Source: Triplophysa rosa
Taxonomy: Eukaryota > Chordata > Actinopteri > Cypriniformes > Nemacheilidae
Assembly (NCBI RefSeq): GCF_024868665.1
Contig: NC_079898.1
Coordinates: 10,562,981-10,626,980 of the forward strand
Direction: 5' to 3'
DNA: 64,000 nt
This document shows, piece after piece, positions 1-12,500 of the stretch (position 1 is its first letter; each line of letters starts with the position of its first letter). A model generated the notes under the pieces. The model had not been told where the DNA came from. It saw only the letters and a program-made list of their open reading frames with translations, and did not search any database. The position numbers and the translations under genes were made by a program.

Positions 1-524
1 CATGCCATGGATTCAGTTTCCAGGAATAGTGATAAACTATTCCTTGAATGCACTCTGAAGTGTCTATGGAAATGCATCTGCCAAATGCATGGATTTACAT
101 GCGTTTACTTCATAAGTTTACAGTTGTATGTCCTTTTAAAGGCTTCATGTCACAGTGACATGTTATGGCTTAAATTGTCTCCAGTGGTGATAACCTGCAT
201 GTTTAGGAGGAAGATTTCCTTTTATGGATGTTTGTATATATTTTCTGTTCACTGCCGATGCTGTCCACTATCGTTTTTTTGTCTTTTGTCATTTCCCATG
301 CAGTATGACAGCTGTGTGGTAAATGGGTCCTCAAGCCCTCTTTGAGTTTTGCCCCCCTTTTCCCAAAAGAATCCCCAGCTGCCAATGTACGTTCCCAAGG
401 GCCAAAGAGGCCAATCCTTGTTTTCTGCCAATGGGACTTTTTTTAATGTGTGTCTATACATGTGTGTGTTGATATTGTGAGAGTCTTTGGCATCTAACCT
501 GTGCTCTGATGCTTTGATCTGCAG
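1..524. other. Intron sequence upstream of first visible tmem150a exon
   Basis: No splice-consistent coding exon seen. The open frames here have no recognisable protein and stop at random. Confidence 0.6.
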
Positions 525-592
525 TAAATGTGGGACTCTTCCTCCAGAGAGCTGCTTCTTCAGTCTCATCTGTAGCACCGGATCCTTTATGG
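525..592 (+). CDS. tmem150a: tmem150a exon encoding the PPESC loop
   Basis: Preceded by ctgcag and followed by gtgagt. It encodes KCG, then PPESCFFSL, and ends in phase 1 after FM. The Cys-rich extracellular loop precedes a transmembrane segment completed by the next exon. Confidence 0.85.
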
Positions 593-3500
593 GTGAGTTA
601 TGGCATATGACATCACTCAAAGTCTGATCACCATTTGCATTCTACTCATTTGTGTGCTGCTCTTTCCATTTTCCATAAAACGTGAATTGTGTGAGTCATG
701 GGTGCAAGCGCCCGCTTTATTTTTCACCGGATGGACGAACAGTCCGTGGGGCTTCAGACTGCAAAACCTGCAATCCTAAGAGCTAAATTGCAAATCTCGT
801 TTTATTTAATCAACAGCATTGAATGGATCATTGTAGTTAAGCTCCAGCTTCCTGTTTTTCCACCCGTTTGAACTATTCCTGAACGTTTTTTGATTTTGGA
901 ATTTCAGATGAATCTGTCGTTTACTCCTCAGTAAATGATTCCCATCTGTGCTACAATGTTTCACTGTCTAGGCAGCAATTTAGCTCAGGAAATTGCCGGC
1001 TTACAGTGTTTGCAAAAGTATAATATTCACCGCCACAGGTTGATGAGCTACAGTATATACAGTAATTATATAACGGACGTATTCTGTTTATGTTGAGATG
1101 TCAGGCTGGCATTATCATCCTAAAGCTAGTTTCCTAAACATTTGCTAAAGTATGAATAGCAAATCTTTAAGCATTGCATACCAGAATAAGACGTCAGTGA
1201 ATGTTGATGACTGCATGTCTTGGTTGATGATGTCACTTTTCATAACCAAACACAGTGCACAAGAATGAATCATCACTTGAAATGATCTGAATTTCATTTA
1301 TATTCAGGTATTTCACAGTGGAGGAACAAACTGATTCCTATTATATTCAAAACATCATATTAATATTAAGAGTAGTTAATGGCCATTATTTATGTATTAT
1401 TTGTTTCTTGGTAAAATTTCTAAAACATGCTTTAAAGATACATTTACATAAGAAGCAAGGTTGCACAGTAAGGTGTTGACTCAAACAATTTTGTCAGATT
1501 TAAGCTTTTAAGTAATTGTTAATGGACGGCAAAAATTCTATACTAATACATTCTCAGAAAATAAGTGTTATAATAGACTCTTAAAAATGTGAGATTACCA
1601 AATCTTTTATAAAACAGCATTATGAAGATTGATGACTCATATTGCATGTCGTACATTAAAACTCTCTCAATAGTTTCATGGCACTTATGAGGCTCATGTC
1701 AACAAACAATCATAAGTAAATTTGCTGTAGTGTAGGTGGCCATTGCCCTACTCTGTGCTCTGATACTGCTGCTCACAGCCAAGTGCAAACTATGCAGCAG
1801 GTCTGTGAAAAGAAGAACTTGTAAAGACTCATCGGTTCACTGTGACCTTTGACCTGAGCGTCTGTTCCTGGTGGCAGTCCTCCTGCTGAGAGCTGAAGGG
1901 TTGTATTGTTGTGTCCAGTCCTCCACCCTGTGATTGAGAGTGTTGTCCTGCTGTGAAACTCCGTCTCTGCCTGTTTGCGTAAGGAAGTCACCGTTGTTCA
2001 TCCAACAATACAAGAAAGTGTCGCTTGTGAATTCTTTTTGAATATACGTCTTATATAATTCTGGTATCAAACGAAAACCTCGCCTTATGCTACGTGATTT
2101 ATTACATCGTGGTTCCCGGACAAAGGGATCTTAGAAAAGTTGCTCAGACCAAAAAGCTCATATTGAGATAAAAATCTCAGCAGCCTGATAAAAATGCATG
2201 CCGACCGTCCGATCAAGGGTGACCAGGGGTTCCCTAGGGGTGCATTGTTTTCCAAGTGGCAGGTTATATAATACTCTGTGTTCCTGAATCTGCACATGGT
2301 ATTGGGGAAACATCTCTCAACATATACCAGCACTGTAACTGTGCGGAAACAGGCTGGAGAAGGGTCACAGCACGAACTGACCAAAGCTTGTTAAGGCTCC
2401 CAAAGAGCTTGTAACTATACTTTTACCTTTTTATGTTTTTTTAAGTCCTGCACCAAGGTGTAAACTTTTCATATATGATTGTTACATGGAAAGGAAATTG
2501 CATGGGAGATATACATTAACATGCAAAACCCAACAGATTTGAGCATTTAATAATGCTTATGTGTCTTTTTCTCTTTTTATCCACTTGTTTCAAGTGAGGC
2601 GACTTTTTGAACAGCTATTTATTTAGCATTATTGATTCATATCACATATTTAAGCTAAACTTTTATTAACTCACGGTGTGCACTATAGTGTCCAGACTCA
2701 CTGAATCGTCGACATATCGTCGACTCGTATCAATTGTTCATATCACAATAATTACAAGGTTTTTTTTGCGTTGTATGTTATTATCACTATATTGAATTGC
2801 ATTTGAAGAAAAACCTTAAAATACTTTGTGTTCTTATTGATGTTTAAAAAATGTTTATTACATAAAAAAGAAAACTACCTTGAGCATTTAAGATTTTAAG
2901 AGATCATTTGAATAAATCCATACGTAAATAAGTTCCGATTTATATTTAATTAAATAATGATTTATAGACAGCTGAATAAGCAAAGTAGATTCGCATTTTG
3001 TGGCAGAACATTTACTGATACAAATGTCTATTTAAAATACAAAACTCTATTATGGATAAGAAATTATTACCATATTTACAATAAGCACTATAAATAAATT
3101 TACAGCTACGTATATGGTGTTATATAGCTCTCTGTAATCTGACTCAGATTGGTCATTTCCTAGTGGGACATACACTGCAATCAATAGCAACGAGATATCA
3201 GCATGTTAAAAAAAACATGCTTCCCTTCATTGGTGTGCCGTACACTTGCTCTTAGTTATACGAGGCACGGAATGGATGCTCGATGTGTCTCTCTAAAACA
3301 ACGTTTCTCAGAAAATACTAGTTGACCATCAAGGCGTCTGTGTGCTGTAAGAGTCTGAAATAGCCACAGATTATAATGAGTTATAATGAGATTGTCAGTC
3401 AGCATTCTGTGGAACTGAACGTGCATGTTCTGTCTGTGCCATTCATCATTTTTTTCCAGTTTGTACTTCACAGTTTGTCTAGAGAATCACTGATGTATTT

Positions 3501-6500
3501 AGTACAAACATTATCATCCTTTCAGTTAGAAAAGCACAAGATGTGACCTCCAAAGTGACCTAATGAATTCTGTTGTGATGTTGACACCAACCCAATGACG
3601 TATTCAAGACACCCCGTCCTTGAGCAAATGTGTAGCAGAACCGTGGCACATTTTTAGTAATGCTAGACAATCCTATAATGTGCTGCGGGTTTTATAGGAG
3701 TTTAACATGGTTTTGTGTCTGAGGTGTGGCTGTAGCTACAGAGCAGAATAATAATGGCCTGCGTCCAGTTGACACCATGTGTTTTTGAGACCCCGCTTCT
3801 GTGTCCTGCATTCTGAAGCCGAGAGTTTACTTCCAGGAAACAACGCATACAAACACTCGCGCACACGCACAAATAGATAGACAGTTGAAAAGATCTTGGG
3901 TTGTCCAAAGCACAAATAGACAAAGTTGAGCATGTCTGGTATTATATTTAAGTCTTTGATAGTACATTTGGACGATAACTGAACAATAGTAGATGGTTGT
4001 GTATAAAGAATACAGATGACAGTGAACAATCACTTCGGTACACAGTTTGTGTTGTTGTTATGCTGTTTCAGCTGGATTTTATTAAACACAGTAAATTACA
4101 TTTGCCTGCAGACATGTTTGTTTTTCCATCCTCGTAACTTCTCCTAAACTGTTGTATCAGACATCTTGTTTTGTTACTGCCACTAAAGTTTCATACCACT
4201 TATTGTATATAAAAACGGTCTGTCTTCCCTGTTGAAGACCAATTGATGGTCTGCAGCATATGTTTTGGTTTCTGATTCTCAGTATACAGGCTTTTAAAAT
4301 AGCTTAGCTTGCAAGATTTGTTTTCTTTTCCTACTATGGTAGACAATAGGGATGTAACGATTCACCGTGAGCCGGTTGAAAATCGGATATAATGAGTGAC
4401 GATTCAAATCGGTTGAGGTGTGAACTGAATCGCAATACATTTTTTGAACAGCAGGGGCCGCTATTTTCACTGCAAATCTAAACGTGGACATGCTGATATT
4501 TCTTAAATGCAAAAAAATCCAAGAAAAGCTCAGACAGTATTAGTTTGTTTATATTAAAGAGACTTTTTCTATTATTAATTTGTTATAAAATTGCAGTTTA
4601 GATTTGTTATTTGAAATAAGACATTATTTTATTATACAAAGAAACGTGAAGCATTTTGTAAAAATAAATCGTGAGTAAATCGTGAATAATTCGCATCGTG
4701 AGATCAGAATCGTGACTCGCATCGCATCGTGAGCTGAGTGAATCGTTACATCCCTAGTAGACAATAGCGCCCCACAACTGTTTGGTTACAAATGTTCTCC
4801 CAAATATCTTGCTTAGTGTTCTAAAGAACAACAAAACTTATACAGGTTTGAGACAACTTGATATTAAGTGAATGATGATCATTTTTATTTCTGGGTGAAC
4901 TATACCTATAGGTTTTTTTGCCAACAAAACACAGACATATGACTTAGTTAAGACATAAGACTTACCGCGTACGATTCATGTCCGGCATCTTTTAGCGCTG
5001 GGACCGCTCCGTCTATCAGTTTCAAAAGATCTCCAAATCCAGCGTTATATCCAGGGCTGTACAGTGCAACACATGCTACGAAAAATTCTGTCTGTGCTAA
5101 GAATAAATTGACCATTGTAGCACGCGTGCGATACAGTTCTGTATAGTTTTTGATATGCGTTTTAGACAGAGCCGCTTGTTTGTGTTAGGTGTAGTTGTCG
5201 CAGTGCTTGTTTGTGTGTGATATAAATCAATGCTGCACTGCTATTTTAGTTGTTTTTGCGTTTAAAACGTGGTTTCCTGCACTGAGTCCATATTTAGAGC
5301 CCGATGTGGAAACAGGAAATGAAAAGCGGAGGCGCTATCCGGCTTTTTAAAAATGTCACCTGCTTGTTTTTCGTGAATGTGAATGAGCTGCACAGTTTAA
5401 TGCATTACTACACACGCGTGTGAGGCTCGTGCATTTGTCTGCGTCCCTCTATGAGGACATGAACACATGAACTCCAGAGCTGATCTGAGAGTTTATTTCA
5501 TAAGCATTTCACTGTTAGAGAAATGATATCATCAGTGTTGGGCAAGTTACTCTGATAAGTAATTAATTACTAGTTACTAATTACAAAATCAATAGTGTAA
5601 TTAGATTACTGTACAAATTACTCTCTCCAAAAAAATACTCATTACTGATTACTTTCTATATCCTACATCAACTTTGATTAGTTAAGTGATTCAAGGATAG
5701 ACATGAAACGGCTCTTTTAATTCATTCAAATAAATAATATTAAACTAAAAAAAGTAGTATTATTAACTGACTCAAGTATTACAAATGTGAGAATTATAGA
5801 TTAAAGCACGATTTTAAAGTTAGGCTTTGAATTTTGATGTCAATTCCACTATTGCACACACATATATTACACACAGTAGTTACACCCAACACTGGATATC
5901 GTCAATCATACACTCTTTGTGACGACACGTCAAAATAAAAGTCTGGTAAACTTGAACATCCATATTAAAAACACCATTTTATTATAATATATACTATAAT
6001 GAATTGTTGTATTCTAGCAGTAAATTGATCAACTGTAAACACTAGAGTATACCTATAATTAATAAACTAATATTTAATATATACATACAGTATATATAAT
6101 AATATATAAAAATCACCTTTGTATCTGCAAAAGGAGGAATTTTACTTCAGTTTACCATTGTACATAATATAATAGAGTATACAACAGTATGTGGACAAAT
6201 ATATAATTATTGTATAGTAAAAGAACGGAAAACACAGAACTCAGAAAATTTTAAACAGAAAAAACTTGGGAAAAACGAAATTATATGGCCCAAATTTACC
6301 CAACTGTAACATGTGATAAACTACACATAAATATTTTTTGTGTATATTTTTCTAATATAACAGACATTTTATACTTGTGCTACAACTGTTTGGCCTGTGC
6401 TACAAAACTTTAAACCTCTGTAGCACCAGTGCTACGTGCAAAAAAAGTAAACGTACAGCCCTGGTTATATCCACTGTTTATATAACATTCACCACCAAAA

Positions 6501-9500
6501 TGCAGTGAGCAAACAAACACAACTAAACTTCCATCAGCTGAGTGAAGCGGCATTGATGGGTGTGATGCATTGAAGTGCTCTTTCTCTCACGCTAGCGCGT
6601 GCTCTTTCGCTAGGTGGATGACGCGTGGCCGTGCTTTTCGGGAGAATGGCCAATAAAAGGAATAGGATCCCTGTTACAAAACTTGGAGTGCTGGGGGGGT
6701 GTATCGAGCACAGAAATACTACGTCATACGTCCAACTCGTTTTTTAACAAGTTGACCATGTTAAGCATGAGAAGACAGCACGTTTAACAGTGTAAAGAAG
6801 TCAGAATGCATGAAATAGCATGTTACCCCATCTTTAATTGGATTTGACTATTGTCCAGAGGCCAGTTAGTTGGGAAAAGAGTAAGAGTCTGAAGATGGCA
6901 TCTACGCTTTGGATAAAAGCGTCTTGCCAAATGAATAAAAGTTTTTATTTTTGTTGGAGTCAACAACCTAGTAAACACTCACATACAGCACAAAGACTGG
7001 TACTATATGAACAAACATCTAATGAACGACTTAAAAAGGGTAAATTCATTTAGTGTTATTTGTGCCATGCTCTACCAGTTGCGCAATGACTGAGGTCATG
7101 GGTTAATTTTCCAAGGAACACACTGATGAAATATACCATGAGTTGACAGTTACTTTAGATCAGTGGTTGTCAACAGGGGGGCCCAGCTGACTTCCAAGGG
7201 GGCCTCAAGATGACCAATTATTTAAAATGAAGACAAAAAGAGCACTGAAAACCAAGATATGTCTCATTTTTTGGCCATTTTTATTATGAATAAACATTTT
7301 TTCCCAGTTAATGTTAAGCTCTAAAATATTTTATTTGTTAGAAATATTGAGTTTTTTTATTATTGAGTTCAGTGGGGGAGTCAAAAATGTTGAGAACCCC
7401 TGCTTTAGATAAAGGGATCTGCCAAATGCAAAATATGAATTCACATACCTTGGAAATGCCACAGGCTTTTGGTGACATAGAAGTAAAACATATCCATTAT
7501 TATTATTATGGTAGTTGGTAAACCTTTTTAATCAAATTAAATAACAAAACTTCTCTCTCTCTTTCTCCACTCAGTGATGGTTATTGTGTTGCTGCGTTAT
7601 GCCCATGTGATAGAGAAGCACCAAAACTGTGTATTAAACACAGCGAGTCTCTCCACCGGCTGGATCTGTGCTGCAGGACTCATCATGGTGGGAAACTTTC
7701 AGGTACAGACATGACTCTTTACTCTTTTGTATGAACAGTTGTGTAGTCAGTGGTGTACTCATGAACTCTTTCCAGGACTTCAGGTTGGTCATGTGACAGC
7801 TAGAGGAAGCCCCATTCTCTTATACATACACAGTGGCTTCCTGCAGAAATACTTCAGTATGGTCTGGCTTACAGTTAAACTGATGGTAACCCTGCTGATA
7901 TGACCAGCTGAGACTTGAATGAATTTCTGAATGTGCTGGCTGGTTTGTGTGGGTTTACCTGGTAAAAGAATTGAGCAGAAGCTGGTTGATTGTCAAAATG
8001 CATCCGGTTGGTTTTATTTTTAACTGCCTTTGAAAGTGGTTCAAGTGATGTGATTGCGAAACATTTCTGCACATGTTTATTTGTGTTTGAGGGCGTATGG
8101 TTGTGTGCGTTTTGCATATATACAGTGTCAAATATTTCTGGAGAATGAATGTCGTTCTTGCTTCAGTTATTCTCAACTTCTGTTCTCCGCTGGATCCTCC
8201 TCTGGAGAGTTTAGATAAATGTTGTTGTTATGAGATTTGGAAGGCAGGCTTCATAAACCTCCTCATGCCGAGCCCTGCGCTCCTCCAAGCCCGACATCCT
8301 TTACCTTTATTTATGAATCTGCGTGAGACTGTGGCGGCCGCGTTTTTGCAGGTCGAAATGTTTGGACGATTGGCTGCGTGCCCGGCCTGCTAGCGACGTG
8401 GGGAGGTCGGCCAACGGGGGCATCGCAGGGTTTTATGGGCTGGTTGCCATAGATACAGAGACGGAGACCAACCATTCTCTTGCTAATGTAAGCGTCCATA
8501 TCTTAACTATGTTCTGCATCAGAAGCAATGCATAAACGTTTATGTGTGTGTGTGTGTGTGTGTGTGTGAAGGAGAAAGCACAGGTTTGTCCATAGATTTA
8601 TCTTCTTCACTGAAGCATGCTATATTTATGATGTAGGCAGGTGTTTCAGAGTATAAACCTCTGTCTTTGCTGGATTATGAACTCAAAGAATTTGTCTTAT
8701 CAGCTATTTTGTTTTAAGGACAGTCATTTTTCATCCACTCCCATGCATTTTTGAAATGTTTTGAAATCCAGCAAAGCTACTCCCCTGGATTTCAATAAGC
8801 TTAGTTAGCTGGCTGGCCATTGGTTACATTTTTGTGTTTTATATCCTTGCTTTAAATTGGTCACTGAAATCTGCCATTTATCTTAAAGGTCTTGCTTGTG
8901 TAGAAGCACTTCACCCGAACATTAAAATGTTACTGTATACACTAAACGAGTATGCAAAAGGAGATATGTTGCTGATTCTTCTCATAGCTCTTTTCCACAA
9001 GTACAGTTCATAGTGAACAAGGGCTGTTAGCCTTTAAAGTCACCATAAAAGTCCATTGTTTTATTTTCCAAGCCAAACAGAGCTTTAATAATGTCGTTTT
9101 TGTCTTCTACGGAAAGAAAAATACAGTATACAGTCTACATGAGAGCGAGTAAATAATTACTTTACTTTGAGCCTATTATAATACAAGACCACCCGCTCGC
9201 TGTGTGTAAAAAGCAACATTGTGCACAGAGCCGAGACATCCGTGTTTGGGTTGCACATGTGAAGTCTGATGTCCATTAGGTCACGTTTGGTCCTTCCCGC
9301 TCTGCTCCTCTGATTTCCTCTCTCGCGTCTGGAGGTGGGCTCACAGAAATGAAGCGGTCTGCTCCTGGAGCCCCTCCCACTCTTCTGTTTGTGTAAGAGA
9401 AACGTGAACAGAATGTTCCTGCCCACCGCCTGCCACATTGTGCTCCAGAGGCAGACCTTCATTAGGGCTCGCCGACATGTTAAGAGCGGTGCTGCTTGCC

Positions 9501-12500
9501 AAATAAAACTCCCTTGACTTCGGAGACAGCGGTAGCTTTTTTTTGCTAGTCTGTTAAGTGGATTGTAGAGGAAAAACTAAGTTTTGGGCATTTTGTTCAT
9601 TTCATGTTTCATAGCTTTGAGGCTGTCCATATGCTAGTTTAATCCTAAAGAAGGCTAAAATGTACATTTATGCATTTAATATGTTTTGGCATTTAAAATG
9701 TGCAGGAGGGAAAGGGATGAAAAATAAGAGTGCTTGGTTAAGAATGCCAAAAAGGAACATTTTTTTTTACATTTATTACGATAACAGATTTCAAAGATTC
9801 AAAGAAAGATTGACGATCACCGATGAATCTTCCACGGTTTCACAGTTTTCAAATCTACACCTACTGCCATTTCTAACAGTCAAACCCCAAAAGGGCACTT
9901 TTGGGAAAAGTAGCATTGCACCATGTCCTCCCAAATTCCATGAAATGGAGGGAAATTTACTGGAAACGTGGGTCAATGAGTCACGCCGTACCATGCTATA
10001 TGTGTGTGGAGCACAGCAACCGTGATCTGACAGGCGGAAGAGACGGAATGAGCACGTGGCCCAGACGCCACATCTGTACCTCATCAGCCGGCCCGCCTTC
10101 CCTTCTGCCGCTGCGGTGTAAGATGATAAGGGCACCATCAGACTCCCATTATTACCATCAGATAAAACATGTTATGTAACACTGGCGGCACTGTTACAGT
10201 TTCTTTTTCATTTTGGGAGAGTTTTGATGGAATTCTTTTCCAGTTTTGTTTTTCAGCAATGTTCCGGTGGGGTTCCACAGAACTTAATTTGGGAAAAATA
10301 GGAGGTTATAGAGGCACTGAGCGAGTGAGGAAAGACAGATCAGGCTGGAGATCACAGAGGGTGTTCTGTTTGAATAAAGTGAAGGTACAGGTGTGTGGGC
10401 CTCCCTCTTATTCCACAAACCTGTCCGAGCTTGTTGAAAAAGCTCTGCCACGTTGCTTCTCTGCTTCCTGGTCAATATTTTCCACACAACTTATGTGAAA
10501 TTGCCCAGCAGTTATGCAGTTTTTGAGCCAACCTACGGAATCCTGTCCTGATAGTCATGGTTGTGATTTGCAGTATATTATTTAGAATATTTCTTTTATA
10601 TACAGTATGTCATGTTTTAGATGAACATTTTGACTTCTAAATTTAAAGGTCGTTTAGAGGATGAATCCCTTTCAAGTAGAGCTTATGTAAGATTTCCAGA
10701 GTTTCTGTTAGCATACGTGCATTTTTTATACACGAGTGTGAATGTTTATGTTTATGTGTGTGCTTGTGTGGTCCCCTGTAAACATTTAACTGCACCCAGA
10801 CGTGTTCGGTGGAAAGCAGGTTTCTCGCTCAGAAGTGAATGGATGAATCATTCAAGATAAATGAACCATCCTGCTCTTTCCTGTGTTAAAGGGACAGTTC
10901 ACCCAAAAATGAAAATGTCGTCATCGTTTACTTACCCTAAAGTTGGTCCAAACCTGTATTCGTTTGTTTGTTCTGCTAAACACAAAGGAAGATATTTGGA
11001 AGAATGTCAGTAACCAAACAGATCTTATCCCCCATTTACTGCCATAGTAGGGAAATAAATAATATTGGGATCAATGGGGGATGAGAACGGTTTGGTGACT
11101 GATATTCTTCCAAATATTTAAACTTTCTCTTTAGTGTGTGTGTGTGTGTGTGAGAACAGATTTTCAAGGATGGTAAAGGTATCCACCTTTAATGTGGGGA
11201 CCAGTATATTGTCAAAATGCAGATAGGTAGTGTGAGTGTTTTGGTAGGGTGAGGGTTAGGGGATAGAATATACAGTATAAACGTCATTATGTCTCTGTGG
11301 AAAGTCCCCACGGTGTGTGCGTGTGTGTGTGTGCAAACTGTACATTCCTTCTGTCAGCCTGTGAACGCACAGAGGAATGAGACCCTGATGAACTGCAGAG
11401 AAAAAGTTACACATTGATAAGAAACACAATACCCGTGATTCAGTTGATCTAAAATGCCATTGCTTAATACAGGTGCCTCTAACGTTTGGAACTTAAGCCA
11501 CACTTCCAAAAATGAAACATCATTTATCATTATTTACGTCATTTTAAACCTCTATGAGTTTCTTTCTTCTGCAGAAAACAAAAGAAGATATTTTGAAGAA
11601 TGTAGATAAGCGAACAACGACAGTGACTTGTATTGGTTTTGTGTCCATACAATAGAAGTGAATGGGTTCCGCCCACTGTTCAGTGACCAACGTTCTTCAA
11701 AATATCTTCTTTTGTGTTCTGCAGAAGAAAGAAAGTCTTACAGGTTTAAAACGACAAGAGGGTGAGTAAATGATGACAGAATCATCATTTTGGGTGAACT
11801 GTTCCTTTAAGATGTTATTTTGCTATTCTGCAAATTGATCTAGTATATTTGAGTTTCCCTACAATGGAGTAAAATTCATACAGTGGAACAAAAAACATTA
11901 AACATTTGAAGAATAAACATTGAAAACAACGAAACAAAAAAACATTTAAACACTTAAAGTAGTAAATATGTCCCTCAAGAACTGACAATACAAGGAGAAA
12001 CAGAGCTAAAAACTCTTCTTTCAGGCAGGCATTTACCACATGTTAAAGCAAGTCCATATGAGCGAAGCATCTTTCCTCTGTTACTAATTTGCAGCTCAAG
12101 GCAAAAGAAAAGAAGCTACACTAATACAAAGACTGCCTGCAGTTAACTGTGTGTCTATGCCGTATCTCTGTGTTTGTTTTAATTGAAAAGTGTTAGAAAA
12201 GCTCACTGTGTGCTCAGGTTTGGACTTGAAGCATACAAGCTGGACAGTGACTGGCTTTTTATTTTTTTACAGCTTTTTTTAATCTGTCTTGAGTAATACA
12301 TCATGCACTGGCATTTTGTGTTTCGGTGGCATGGATCACATGGTCACACGCTTCTTCATTGTGCATTGTGCCGGTTACCCACATGACATACTGCTTCCTC
12401 CGTCCCTCTCTTTAAAAGCGCATACTTGCATACCTCAAACATTACAGAGTTGAGAACATGTCCTTGTTCTAATGACAGTGTAAGCTCAGAGAACAGCAGC

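Larger units (their letters stand above)
4919..6816. mobile_element. Dispersed repeat copy 1, interrupted by nested insertions
   Basis: Segments 4919-5051 and 6472-6816 align with the uninterrupted copy at 21404-21915 (shared 'ccaacaaaacacagacatat', 'gtatcgagcacagaaatact' and 'aagtcagaatgcatgaa'). The 1.4 kb between them is a later hAT-like insertion at 5052-6463. Non-coding. Confidence 0.8.
593..7574. other. Large tmem150a intron, transposon-rich
   Basis: No coding exon found. It carries a perfect DR1 nuclear-receptor half-site pair at 1843-1855, a hAT-like MITE at 4347-4756, a foldback-MITE remnant at about 4795-4911, the nested repeat at 4919-6816, SINE tails near 6890-6945 and a SINE at about 7050-7440 interrupted by another hAT-like element. 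The stretch 2640-3130 is very AT-rich. Confidence 0.7.

Noticed and set aside
249..620. 123-codon minus-strand frame at the window start
   Set aside because: It overlaps the plus-strand tmem150a exon and has no recognisable product or splice support.
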